Position numbers and translations under genes: made by a program. Below, piece after piece: positions 11,563 through 23,229 of a stretch of DNA of 64,000 bases. A model generated the notes under the pieces. The model saw only the letters and a list, made by a program, of their open reading frames with translations. It ran no database searches and was not told the DNA's origin. Origin of the DNA: Eudorina sp. 2006-703-Eu-15 (taxonomy: Eukaryota > Chlorophyta > Chlorophyceae > Chlamydomonadales > Volvocaceae); contig BDSI01000064.1 in assembly GCA_003117195.1 (NCBI GenBank), positions 434,001 through 498,000 of the forward strand, written 5' to 3'. The number at the start of each line of letters is the position of its first letter. The first letter of the stretch is position 1.

Positions 11563-11570
11563 TATATATA
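11563..11570 (+). promoter_or_regulatory. TATA box candidate for LCIA
   Basis: TATATATA in an AT-rich context about 300 bp upstream of the LCIA ATG. Transcription would start near 11595-11600. I looked by eye for GANTTNC-type low-CO2 enhancer motifs upstream and did not find a convincing one. Confidence 0.5.
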
Positions 11571-11605
11571 GGTCGGAAGCCTTATCGTCACCAAGCTAAC
11601 ATCTC

Positions 11606-11654
11606 ATGATGCCATGCAAAATATAATTTTCGTTTAAATATGTTTGATTTGTAG
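11606..11654 (+). promoter_or_regulatory. Two short upstream ORFs in the LCIA leader
   Basis: If transcription starts near 11600, the leader carries ATG ATG CCA TGC AAA ATA TAA (11606-11626) and ATG TTT GAT TTG TAG (11640-11654), followed by further ATGs. A 5' UTR intron could remove them, so their use is inferred. Confidence 0.35.
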
Positions 11655-11871
11655 GTGCTATTGCACAGGATGCAACATGTGTTGGTGTGTGTTGTTGTGG
11701 GTGCTCGGCCATTCCAGACGGGCGTACGGCAACACACGCACTCCTACTATCAGTTTCTTTGTTTGCTATATGATATCCAGCCGACTTCGTACTACCAGCA
11801 GCATCTTGAGCAGCATTCGCAGCACAGTGCCATAGAAGGAAAGACGTTTTTCGTGTATCATATCTTGAAAA

Positions 11872-13846
11872 ATGCAGACTTCGATGGCTCTCGCTCGCCC
11901 TGTTGTTGGTGTTCGCTCTCTGCCGGGCCGCATTACCCGATCCCCAATCCGTATCCTTGCGGCTGCACCCCAATCGGTGACGACTGTCACATCCAATGGA
12001 AATGGCAATGGTGCGTTTTTGCTTACAGCAGCTACATTGTTTATGATTGCAGAGCCATTCAATGCTCCGTGATTAAGTGATTCATTTCTGGTATTACGCA
12101 GGCGTTGTGGCGACAACGCCGGCGACTCCCGCACCAGCTCCAACTCCCGCGGCAGCTAGCGCCGGCCCTGTGCGCGCCGTGTCAGTTTTGACGCCACCTC
12201 AAGTTTATGAGAATGCGGCTGGTATTGGCGAGTACAAGGTAAGCTTTGGTCGCGATGCACCAGTCCTGTTTGACTTGAAGCACATTTTCTCAGTACATCG
12301 TGCCTGTGAGCAGTAGATCTCAGGTTGTAAAGTACGTTAAGACTGCATTCATGCGTCCACAAAGGACTCAGTTCAAAAGCCGTGCGGCAGGCGTTTCCAG
12401 TTGGAGGTTTGAGTGCGACTGCTTGCAGACGAATATCCAGAGTCTCAAATATATATTTAAATTTTGCGCCTGTATACGATTGCTATTTTCAGGCCAAGCT
12501 GGGAGTTCTCCCGACCTTTGTTCAAGGCATCCAGGCTGGCGCATACATCGCGTTCGGTGCATTCCTGGCGTGTTCCGTCGGGGGAAGCATTCCCGGCGTT
12601 GCGGCATCTAACCCGGGCTTGGCGAAGCTCCTGTTCGCGCTGGTCTTCCCCGTCGGTCTGTCGCTGGTGACGAACTGCGGCGCGGAGCTGTACACGGGCA
12701 ACACTATGACGCTCACCTGCGCCGTGTTCGAGAAGCGCGCGTCGTGGGGCCAGCTGGTGAAGAACTGGGTTGTGTCGTACCTCGGTAAGTGCTGGAGTGT
12801 ACTCAGTAAATGGCCTCCAAATCGACGCGGAGCAAACCCTTGTTGTTGTCCGACCACATCTCATACCAGTGGTATTCGTGAACTGCACTGCAAACCACGA
12901 TGTCGATGATGGATCGCTGTGCGGTACCGAAGTTGAGTCGTTACAGCAAACTGCCGTCCACGCCTGCTCCTCCTGCTCCACCAGTCATCAACGGTTGACC
13001 AACATGAAACTCCCTTGCAGGCAACTTCGTTGGCAGCATTGCCATGGTCGGCGCGGTGGTCGCTACCGGCCTGCTGGCTACCAACGGCCTCCCGGTTGCC
13101 ATGGCCACCACCAAGGCCAACCTGTGCTTCACGGAGGTGCTCTCCCGGTCCATCCTCTGCAACTGGCTGGTCTGCTGCGCGGTGTGGTCCGCCTCCGCCG
13201 CGACGTCGCTCCCCGGCCGCATCCTGGGTCTGTGGCCGCCGATCACCGCCTTCGTCGCCATCGGCCTGGAGCACTCAGTTGCAAACATGTAAGCAAGCTC
13301 TACCCCCCATGCGGTTTGGTCCGTTTCCCGACTGCTTGCTCTCGATTAGGGTCAGGAAAAGTTGTCCTTTATTCTGCATGGCTTGGATCTTGTGGATGTG
13401 TCTTAACTCATTAATTGAATGCCTTGCTACCCACAGGTTCGTTATTCCGCTGGGCATGATGCTGGGTGCTGAAGTGACGTGGAGCCAGTTCTTCTTCAAC
13501 AACCTCCTTCCGGTCACCCTGGGCAACACCATCGCGGGTGTGATAATGATGGTAAGTCGGCGACTTGCATGCGTCTCTTGCAACCGCTCTCTACCGTCCC
13601 TCACGACACTGCTAGCTGAAGTTCACATGGATTCCGCCCTGCTGATCGCGGGTCAAGGCTGTGCTTATTGCGCATCTAGACTTCAATGTTGATTTGGGTC
13701 GCTCGGTCAGGAAGCTTCATACAAAGCCTGGGCTGTCGAGCTTGAAATCTGATCTCCTGCAACTCTGTTCCCTCGGCGTTTGTTTGCAGGCCGTCGCGTA
13801 CTCGATCAGCTTTGGATCGCTGGGCAAGAAGCCGGCCACCGCGTAA
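11872..13846 (+). CDS. LCIA: Chloroplast-envelope bicarbonate channel LCIA (NAR1.2, FNT family)
   Basis: Six exons: 11872-12010, 12102-12238, 12493-12784, 13021-13288, 13437-13551, 13790-13846; phases fit exactly, 335 residues. LCIA is the low-CO2-inducible formate/nitrite-transporter-type channel that lets bicarbonate into the chloroplast in the carbon-concentrating mechanism. Residues 1-45 are a transit peptide (MQTSMALARPVVGVRSLPGR) ending in SNGNGNG. The channel begins with VRAVSVLTPPQVYENA, then FVQGIQAGAYIAFGAFLA, SLVTNCGAELYTGNT, VLSRSILCNWLVC, SVANMFVIPLGMMLGAEV and ISFGSLGK. From memory, these blocks match C. reinhardtii LCIA far better than they match the nitrite transporters NAR1.1 or NAR1.3-6. 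Introns are short (91-254 nt). Expression is probably CIA5-dependent and low-CO2-induced, as for the known gene; that is inference. Confidence 0.93.
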
Positions 13847-15867
13847 GCCTGGTGCTCGAGGGTTTCTCCGTAGTGTTGTACCCTTGCTCTGGTGGCGCGC
13901 GAGCCGCTCTTGTCAGGGCGCATGGGATTTCTCCGTTTTATTACAATGACGCAGTGGTGGGTGCTGCAGACAGGATTTTTGGGGTGGTCATGGGGAGGGA
14001 ATCGCTTGGCCGCTCGACCTGCGCTGGCTTGCACGCGTTCTGCTGGTCAGGACGCGCTGCACTGTGTATTTTCAGACGTTCGAGGAATGGTAGAAGTGTA
14101 CCATGGACTAGAGGCTTTGTCCGGGACCTGCAATCTACCCATCTGGTGACACCAGTTTTCGGCATGCTAATTGACTTGGGTCCCGAGCTGTAGCAGTCGG
14201 CGTTTTGCACTATCTAGGTGAAGCCGCGTGTGTGAGGGCGTTGTACTGTTGTCGATTTTTGTGGTTTCATATGTTCTTGCGAAGTATGCGCTCTGGCGGA
14301 AGAATGCCTTGCTGGTTCTGTTGTGGCGGGCACGCGGTAACGTCCTGTCGTGCGCAGCTGTGTCGAAGCACCTTGCCCGGTACGACACGTACGGCGGCCA
14401 GCGTGTAACTCGTACATAGGATTTTGTGATATCGTGTTCCATGTTTGAGGACGCAGGTGCCTGTGTGGGGCTCGTGAGCGTGCCATCGCCAGATAGCTGG
14501 CGAAGGACGCGAGGGGCAGAAACCTTATGTCCCAGGGACGTTGGCCGACTGCAGCGTGTGCATGGTCTGTACGGGTTTGCAGTGGTAATGATGAATATGA
14601 GAGATCAGAGAGACGGATTTTTGTGGTTTGGGAGTTGATGGTCCTGCTGTGCCGAACACAGGACGCTGAGAGGAGGGCGTTGTATTCGAAAGCAAATGTG
14701 AGATGTCACATCTCGTGGCGACAATGGGTCGAATCGTTCCGTGAGATATTGTACGCCGCGTACGTGTTAACGGCGTGTCGGGCCTACTGGGATTAATGGC
14801 GGACGTGCAGCGTAAGGCTGCTACTGGGCTAAGGCGGGTCCGTGTCATTTCGTCGGAAGCTTGTGTTCCATCCGCGCCTTGCAATGGACGCACACAGCTC
14901 TGGGAATGTAACATTTTTGGTGATGCCTCACCATGTCCGTCCGGTGCATTGCGATTCATCAAGGGTACAACGAATGATACCAGAGTTGATATTGGGGGAC
15001 ATGCTTTTATCATACTCCTGTTAAGCCCAACATTTCCTGGTTTCACAATCGCCAGGCCTTCTTGCGGTTGGAAAGGCAACGATGTGCAAAAAAGTGTTCT
15101 CGAAATTCGTGATTCTGGCGATGAGATGTCGCATATTGTGTGTTCAGACAAGGCCTCTACACGACGGGCACGAGATCCTACCCAGTCAGCAGCTGTCTGC
15201 GAGCTTGCCAACGGAGCGGTTGTTGATAACGTGTCGTATGTATTGTGCGGTAGGTGCTCAGCAAGCGTGCTGGGCCGTTGCCTGGCGAACCAAGACAAGC
15301 CAGGACCTGCCAGTACCTGGTCGTCCTGTACCAGCCAACATGGAGCACCTGGATGCAATCAGGCCTCCGATCCCTAAATAAATGATGAATGTATGATTTC
15401 GTCGAATGGCGAGGAATGGCGGCACGTGACGTACCGACGTTCCAAGGCGACGTTTCTGTTGCTGTCCGTTGGCGGTTGCAAAGCGTTGCTAGCTGCTAGC
15501 CGGCGCCATCGCTCGAATGGTTTGCTCGAACATCATCGACTGAATAAAACATATACGTGTGATTCATTGACGGCGTGTGATGCTCCTTCATAAAGGGAAC
15601 GTTTCCGATAATTCCGTAACATATCACTAACGAGTTAGAATACCGGCACTTGAAACCTCTGACAATGCGTTCAAGCCCGGCATCGCGCGCTGTGTCTCAT
15701 TTGCATTATTGAATGCCAGGACTGCATTTACTTGACATGGCTGGAAAAAGTCCCTTGAAGCATCCAGCGGAAACGTCGATCGGGGCTATCATGCCGAAGC
15801 TAGTCACAACTGGTTTGAACGAATCTCGTAAGCTTGCTGGGTTGCACCATGCGGCGGCATCGGGACC
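13847..15867. other. LCIA 3' UTR and intergenic region to the F-box gene
   Basis: No supported exon. It holds the LCIA 3' UTR, ending perhaps near 14410-14430, then mixed-composition sequence. Several small frames exist but none shows family features or splice continuity. Confidence 0.45.
14404..14408 (+). terminator. Candidate poly(A) signal TGTAA for LCIA
   Basis: First TGTAA after the LCIA stop, 558 bases downstream. A second TGTAA occurs near 14906. Confidence 0.55.
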
Positions 15868-17382
15868 ATGGCCTGGAGCAATCTAGTATCGGAGTGGAAC
15901 CCTTGTCGGGCACTTGCGCGCGTTTCGCTCCACGTCAACCAGCCATGGATGCACCGCCGTCACAAGTCCCTAGCAACGTACGCGGACTGCCAAGGAGGGG
16001 ATGCTGGACTGATGGCCTTCCCTTCGGAGCAGGTGAGGTCTTGCGAGTCAGGCGCCCCTCGGAGCAACCGCAGCAGCAGCGTACGAGCGCGTTGCCCAGG
16101 GCCGGCTGCCCTCGACAGGTAACTCGTTACGGTACTTCTGCGTTTTGAATTGCTTTACATGGCACCTTTTGATGTGGCGCAGGTAGGGGCCTCATCGGCG
16201 CGGAATCCGGCGGCTGGTCCTCCCTGCCTCAGCCGCTGGTTGCCGAGGTGCTGCGCCTGCTGCTCCTTTCCGACGGCGTCTGTGGCGCGGAATGGCAACC
16301 GGAGCAGCAAATTCCGGCGGCGCAGGCTGCAGCGGGGTCGGTAGGCTGCGGAAGTGCAGCTGTCCGCTGCCATCTCGTCCCGTGGATCGTCCCAACCGAA
16401 TGCGGTTGGGCCCATGTGCGTAACGTGGCGCTGACCTGCAAAGACTGGCACCGGATGTGCCGCGCGGCGCTCACGTGCCTGCGGCCGGCTTGGATTCCAC
16501 AAGAGGATCTTGATCTGAATTCGAAACTGGTGGATCTGGATCAGTGTCATCAAGTTGAGGATCTCGCATCTCGGCCATCGGATCGGCCGAACCAGCAGCT
16601 GAGCCAGCAGCTCTTGAAGCAGCATCGACGGCAAAAATGGCAGGAGCAGGAGCAGGAGCAGCAGCGCGGTGAGGAGGGGCAACCCAAGCGCACAGTGGAA
16701 CCGCTACGAAGCTGCACCACCACCCTGCGGCACCAGCAGCAGCGCTGCGCGCAGTCAACCGCGCCGCCGTCACCCGCGTCCTCTGAGCTGCCGCCGCGGA
16801 TCACCTGGCTGACCTTCCCGCACCTGGTGCAGCTGGATCTCAGTGCCGTACAGGTACGACGAGGCCCCTCACGAAGCTCTCCAGGGTTGAGGTAGGCCAG
16901 GGGTCCACCCGCCATGTGAGATGTAACGCTTCAGGTACGACTGCCCAGCGGCCTGTACCCCTGTTCCTGTTGACCGACGCACGTTCACCCCACCGCGGTT
17001 TGAGCCTTTCATACGTCCTTCACATCAACCCCAGTCGGTGATCCCAGTCTCTTGGTTTCTAGGACGTGGCCTTCCCGGGGGATCCTCTTTGGCGACTTGG
17101 GCAGCGGCTAACGACTCGGGCGGTTCCGTACATTCGCCCACACCGGGGATGCACTGCCGCCGCTCTGCCCTTTCGCCGCCCCAACCACCCCAACCGCCCC
17201 AACGGCACCCAACCGTCCCCAACTGCCTACTCACGCCTGTCCGGACACCTGCTCAGGTGGCCATCCACAGCGCCGCAGCGTTGTGCCGCCAGCAGGACGC
17301 ACTGGCGCGGGTGGCCCTTCTGCGAGGCCTTCGGAGCCTGACACTGCCGCTGCCGCTGCTGGTGACCCGGGCCACCGCCACA

Positions 17383-17414
<32 letters not shown>

Positions 17415-20400
17415 GCATCCGGACCCCGGCAGTGCGCCGCCGCCGGGTCGCGGACCCACCCTGACGTGGCCCGCGTGGCTGCAGCGGCTGCCGCGCCTGT
17501 CCGAGCTCATCGTCGTAACTCACTGCCGTACCATCTTGCCGTACGGTTCTGCGCCGCAGCAGCACCGCCTCGGCGCGTCGGACGTGGATGTACTGCTGGC
17601 GCGGTACGACGGGATCCGTGTGGCGGCGCTGCCGCCGCTGCCGGGCCTTGTTTCCCTGCATCTGGAGCTGCCCGGCGGCGCGGTTGCGGGTGACGGCAGC
17701 GGCTTTGGCGGCGGCGGCCTGCTTCGGAACCTGTCGTACCTGACCTTCCTTGAGCTCCGCTCCGCTGACAGCCGGCCGCTGCCTGGCCTGCAGGTGGCGG
17801 CCGCGCTATCAGGGCCTTATGGAAGCCGGCTCACACACCTGCACCTGCCCTGCCTCTCCGTCAGTCGGCACCAGCCGCTCATGCTCCAACAGGCAGCGGC
17901 AGCAGCTGCTGCTGCTGGTGCTGGTGCTGCGGCGGCGGGGGCGGCCGCCGCAACTGCTCGCGGCGGCGGCGGCGGAGTGTTGCACGCGGAGGGCCTCCGC
18001 GCTCTCGCCGCCGCCGCAGGATACCCGTTGGACAGAGGGTCCGCCGGCCATGCAGTACATCTTGTCCCAGGCATCGGCCTGCCGCCGGCGGTGGGGGCGA
18101 CGGCGCCGGCAGCAGCGGCACAGACGTCGCCGCTGTGCCCGTCGTACGGTCACGGGCTGTGTACGTCACTTCGGAGCTTGTCCTTAAGTGGGCGATGCCC
18201 GCTGGCGGATCTGCTGGCGGCGGCGGCGCACCTTTCCGCCGTCACAACCCTGAGCCTGGCGGGCTGCGATGTACGACCACGTAGCCTGGTGGAGGGCCTT
18301 TTGACCAGGCACTTTACGGCAGCTGGCGGCGGCGGCGGCGGCGGTGGCGGCGACGGCGGTGCTGGCGGAGGCGCCGGGGCGCCGGGGCAGGGCCCCGGTG
18401 CCCCGTGGGAAAACCTGTACGGCGCGGCGGCGGGCGTGCCGCCGCCGGCGTGGCGGCTGTGGCGGCTGGACTTGTCGGGCTGCCGCTGGCTGTCGTCCGT
18501 ACCGCTGTTCGCTGCCAATGTTAGCAGGTAAGGTCAATCTGAGACGTCCCACAATATGCTTGTCCACCTAAAATTTCGAAACCAAACCGAAACCGAAACG
18601 GAAACTGAAATCGAAACTCTGGACCCCGACCCAACTTTGGTGGAAAGGCTGCTGATGGCACTCACACGGCCCGGAGAGCTGCGGACGCTCAGCTTGTACG
18701 GCACGGGCATCACCCGCTTACCCGAGGCGCTGCTACTGCCGTCACCACCGCTGCAGCTGGCAGCAGCAGGAGCAGCAGTAGCAGCAGCAGCAACAGCAAC
18801 AGGAGCTGCTGCAGCAGCAGGAGCAACAGCGACAGTCGATGTCGCGGACGCACCAGCGCCGACAGGAGGATCTGCCGTTGCTCAAGTCGAGTACGACACC
18901 ATCGGCCTCGGCGCAGCGCTGACGGAGCTGGACCTGTCAGGCAACTGCCTGCAGGTACGACTTTTGTACGGTATCATTGTCGTACTGGAAACGGTATACC
19001 TGTACTGACTGGTTGGGTCAGTTGTCCATCGTAGACCACCTGCTCCCTGTCGTGCTGTCAACCTGTCGTACAACAATGTGCCGTACCCTGTTGTACCCTG
19101 CGGTGCGCTTTTTTCACCGCGCGCACACCGCGCAGGCGATCCCCGAGGCGCTTGCCGCCGCGTGCGGCCGCTTGCGGGTCCTCCGAATCGACGACAACGG
19201 CACACCGACCGGATCAGGACGCGCATCCGCTGGCGAGTCCTCCGTCTCGCATCACCAGCACCACCATCACCGCCACCGCAACAGCCATCATCATCCCGCC
19301 GTGGCTCCCATCCGCGTAGGGCTGCTGCCCCCCCGAGGAGCTGCGGCTCGGGGCACTCCGCTCCACCTATGGGGCTGCAGCCCCGGCGGCGCCGACGGCG
19401 GCGGCGGCGGCGACGGCGGCAGCGGAGCTTCCCGCGGCGGCCGGCGGGTCGCGTTGCCGCCGCTGCTGCAGGAGCTCAGCCTGGTGTCCGCGGCCGGCGG
19501 GCTTCCGCTGTGGCCGGGGGAGCCGCCCACGGAGGTGAGTGCAGTAATATCTACCCTATGCACTGAGCGATGGCTCCGGAGCCCGCCCTCGCAGTCGCTC
19601 ACGTGCCTCCTTAACCACAAGCCCAACCTGTCCGACCTGTCCGAGACCGTCCTCGCGAGCTTGCTAACGTAATGCTGTATCCTACGTAAAACGCCTCATC
19701 GGGTGACCCGACCCGACCCGACCCGACCCGTCCCGACCCGACCCGTCCCGACCCGACCCGACCGGTGGTGCGGCAAAGCGGCGGAGCCCTCCAATCCGCT
19801 CACACGCCTTCCCGATTTGAACCACAAGGGCCGACCTGTCCCACCAGTCCCACCAGTCCGACCTGTGAGAGACCGTCCTCGCGAGCTTGCGAGCTTCTGT
19901 GTTGCCGCATCCTGCGGTACCCGTCTAACCGGCCTAACATCTGATGTTTTGATACCTCTGCCGTACAACCCGTCCTGGGGCCGCAGGGCCACGCGGTCTC
20001 GCGGCTGCGCCGGCTGCACATCAGCCTCTGCAGCTTGCCAGCACTCCTGTCCATACTGCCGTACCTACCCGCACTGGTAGAACTTGTTGCCGTACACGTA
20101 CCGGCGGATGTGCGGGGCGCTTCGGCCGCCGCGGGGGGGGCTGCCGGGCCGCGAACCGTGCCAGGTCGATCGGCAGCGGCGGCGGCGGCGGCGGCGGGCG
20201 TGGCGCGGCGCCTGGCGCACTTGACAGTTCGAGGAGATTGGTCGAGTGAAACCTCGCCGGGGGCATCCCCGTACAAGCGTTGCGGCAGCAACGGCAGTGG
20301 TGGCGGCGGCGGCGGCGACGACGACGCGTCCGTCAGAGCCGGCGGCGGCGGCGACGCGGCGGCTTGGTGGCTGGAGCGGCTCTGCGCGTGCGCGCCCGCC

Positions 20401-21126
20401 GTGCGAACCCTGTCGTACACTCGCATGGGCCTGACGGCGGTGCCCGACGGTGTCGCCGCCGCCGCCGAGCTGACTTGCCTGGACGTCAGCCGAAACCGAG
20501 TTTCCCGTGTCTCCGAGTCGGTCAGCTGCTTATCCAACCTTGAGGTAAGAGCTGTAGCAGAAATAATAGCAGTAGCAGTACGGTAGTAGCAGTACCCAAG
20601 TATCTCGTGATGTGGGTGGCCTACCTGTGCCGTACGCACATGCACATGCACGCACCCGCACGCACATGCACATGCACACAGGCCGTTCCTAGCTTCCTAC
20701 CGTTTCTTGGGACAGTTTTCTTTTTAACTCCCTTTCCCTTGAAACACACACAAACACACATACACGCGCACGCACCGGCTCACTTCTCTTATATACACAC
20801 CGCGTGCCTCGCTTAACACACGTCGGGGGTCCCGGCCGCAGCATTTTTGCCTCAGCCGCAATCAGTTGGGCGACTTGCCAGGCTGTCTCAAGCGGCTGAC
20901 ACGGCTCGCGTCCCTGGAGCTGTACGGCAACCCGGGGCTGTCCGCGCGGGCTGTGGCCGCGCTACAGCGAGCGCTGCCGGGCCTCGTACGGCTGAGGTAC
21001 GACAAGGACGACGACGACGACGCGGCGACGGCCGCGGCCCCGGGGCGTGCGGATCCGGGAGCCAAGTGTGGCAGCGAGGGGTGTCGCCGAGGTGAAGGTG
21101 GGGGATACGGCGGAGGTACGTCCTAG
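15868..21126 (+). CDS. F-box / leucine-rich-repeat protein
   Basis: Seven exons: 15868-16118, 16187-16853, 17257-18527, ~18648-18954, 19136-19534, 19987-20544, 20842-21126; phases fit, ~1245 residues. An F-box-like segment (SLPQPLVAEVLRLLLL ... VRNVALTCKDWHRMCRAAL, ~95-170) is interrupted by a ~55-residue insert. LRR-type blocks follow: LRGLRSLTLPLPLL, LPGLVSLHLELPG, LTFLELRSAD, LWRLDLSGCRWL, LRTLSLYGTGITRLPEAL, LTELDLSGNCL, LRVLRIDDNG, LTCLDVSRNRVSRVSESV, LSRNQLGDLPGCLKRLTRLASLELYGN. F-box/LRR proteins usually select substrates for SCF ubiquitin ligases; the substrate is unknown here. Long Ala, Gly and His runs break up the repeats. ATG 15868 sits in a strong ACCATGG context. The alternative donor at 16033 and the acceptor at 18647 are less certain. 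Confidence 0.8.
19702..19762. repeat. (GACCC)n pentamer tract, F-box gene intron
   Basis: About a dozen GACCC units with some GTCCC variants in the intron between exons 5 and 6. Confidence 0.9.
20628..20800. repeat. CA-rich tracts in F-box gene intron 6
   Basis: CACATGCACATGCACGCACC-type repeats, then a second block of ACACACAAACACACATACAC. This is the intron before the last exon. Confidence 0.8.
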
Positions 21127-21776
21127 AGTGGAGACGCCTCTGCAGGGGTGTGTTTCGGAGAGGCACAGGCGGGTCGGGCGCGACCCGCGGGTCTGTTTTG
21201 CCCTGCGGACGAACGGTCCCAGCCGCTCACGTGCGGGGTCTGACGGTGAGGGCGGTCAAGGCTGCCGGGCTCCATAAATTCAACGAGGGCCTCTGTGTCA
21301 ATGCGGCTTTGCCAGCAGCTCATCAGATCTGTCGGGCGCGCCGGTAGATAGGCGAAGCTGTTCACCATATTGAGCACTTGTGGCGGGCATCCGGGTGATT
21401 CGCTTCGCCGAGTATGGCAGCCGCACACGTGATCCGTTACGCACATGCGGTGTGACGTCCGTGATGGCCGGGGAGGCTGCGATCGGCGATCCGGCGAATG
21501 ATGTGACAACGGTACGGTACGTGCACGCCGCGCGGTGACGGCGTGGGGTGGTGCCGTACCACCCTCCCCTGGCCTGCAGGAGGTCGGAGGTCATGTGGGA
21601 CTGGGGGTCAATGTGTTTTGTGGTTGTGATTCGCCAGGCCGTTCTGAATTTCACCGTCGGGCTGTTTTGACTTTCTGAGTCGGAGGTCTCACGCTCTCAC
21701 CTGGCCTCACCAGGGTAGAGTCACCGATATGACCCCGGACCCCACGCACCCTCCCCTGGGCGCCATCTACCTAAAA

Positions 21777-21820
21777 GAATGAACGTTACAGCGGACCCCG
21801 AAAAGGGATCAACGGTGTAT
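21777..21820 (-). mobile_element. Copy A of dispersed CATT-tailed element (3' end)
   Basis: Read on the minus strand it runs ATACACCGTTGATCCC, then GGGGTCCGCTGTAACG, then TTCATTC. It shares this core with copies at 25051, 40405 and 58147. TGTAA followed by a CATT-like tail suggests the 3' end of a non-LTR retroposon or SINE. Confidence 0.6.
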
Positions 21821-22186
21821 CTGCATCGATAGATCTATCTGCATCGATGGATAGCCTGCCGGAGAATCTATCCGCACAACCTGAGGAGTCGGACGACCTG
21901 TTTAGAGTTTAAGGCCGACCGTTTCTAGGAAGCAGCCATCACGAGTACGATGGGGGATACAAGCCATGTGTCGCAGCACGATACGTCCGTCCGCCCCCAC
22001 GACCACGCTCGTCCTATCCGTTCCCACAGTGGGAGTGTATCATGCCCAGTTGGCCACGACACCGCGCGCCTCCTCCACCTACCACGATGTATACACCCCC
22101 ACGACCGCGCTGTGTAGCAGCCCGGTGCATTGCCGTACTCTCCGTCCAACGGAAGCTGGCCGAATTTCACCGCCCATATCAGCCCA

Positions 22187-22191
22187 TTACA
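22187..22191 (-). terminator. Candidate poly(A) signal (TGTAA on minus strand) for PAQR gene
   Basis: TTACA on the plus strand about 1.04 kb beyond the PAQR stop. The distance makes it only tentative. Confidence 0.3.
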
Positions 22192-23229
22192 AGACCAAAG
22201 ATGTCCATGGTCCCATGGATCCGGCAATCAATCATCGGGCCCGTCATCGGGCCCTGACAGAATGGATCTATCACGCAGAATGCGCAGCGGCAGCGCTGGC
22301 CGCTGGTTGCGGCAATGTGCCGCACCGCGAGCTCCAGTGCTTGCTGCCCCCTCATGTTCAGCTCCGATAGATGCGACTCACAGCTCACGTCGTCCGGGCA
22401 GTGTCAGCAGTGTTGCGGCCCCTGCATAGTCAGCAAGAAAGATATCCTCCACCGTCCCTCCGAAGGGTGTGATGAGGAGCGGGGCTTTCGGTTGTCACCG
22501 GGTCCTCGGCTGCCAACACCAATCATCGCGAATTCGGAATACCTGCTGGCCCTTCCCCCACTCCGATGCTCGGTGGTACAAATCTACAGGCGCTGCATCG
22601 CACACACAGCTCACAGCGCACCCGACAGCCAGCAGCCCTTCAAAACGGCACCGTTCCGACGGCGGCCTACGTATACTATGGGTCGGGCGTTGGATATCGA
22701 ATACCGCGCATATGTACAAACACCTGCAGGGCACTGACGTGCCCTCCGCATAACACGCACGCTGCCTTGATAACCTACGAACACCCTATCCAACCACCCG
22801 CGCTCCCCCATCTCCTCCGACACCCACAATACTACGGTAGCTGGCAAACAGCACACAAATTCACCAGCCCTACACACCTTCTATGAAGGCTTTCACTCCT
22901 ACTCCTATTATCTGTGCACATGCTCACTCCATACGCGCTTTATGCAAACATGCCCACATGCCAGTCCTTCACGGAGGCAGCTTCCACGGAACGCTTCACA
23001 GGAACGCCCTCCAGTCGTCGGCACGATTCAACCCAGGGTGAGCACATAAGACCCCTGCACGCCGGTGTCACAGGCTGACCTGTCCCTGCGGTGCTTTCCA
23101 CGTACGCTCTCCTGCACCCGTTACTCGTAGCGGTCCTCCAGGCTTGCAGCAGTCCTCCAGGCTTGCAGACCGACCTGCCCAGCGATCGGCCCGCGTCGGC
23201 CCCCGCCCCCTCCCGCTCCCTCACCCTGC

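Larger units (their letters stand above)
21127..23229. other. Convergent 3' region, F-box gene and PAQR gene
   Basis: No supported exon. It contains both 3' UTRs and one copy of the dispersed CATT-tailed element. I found no plus-strand TGTAA for the F-box gene here. Confidence 0.45.
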
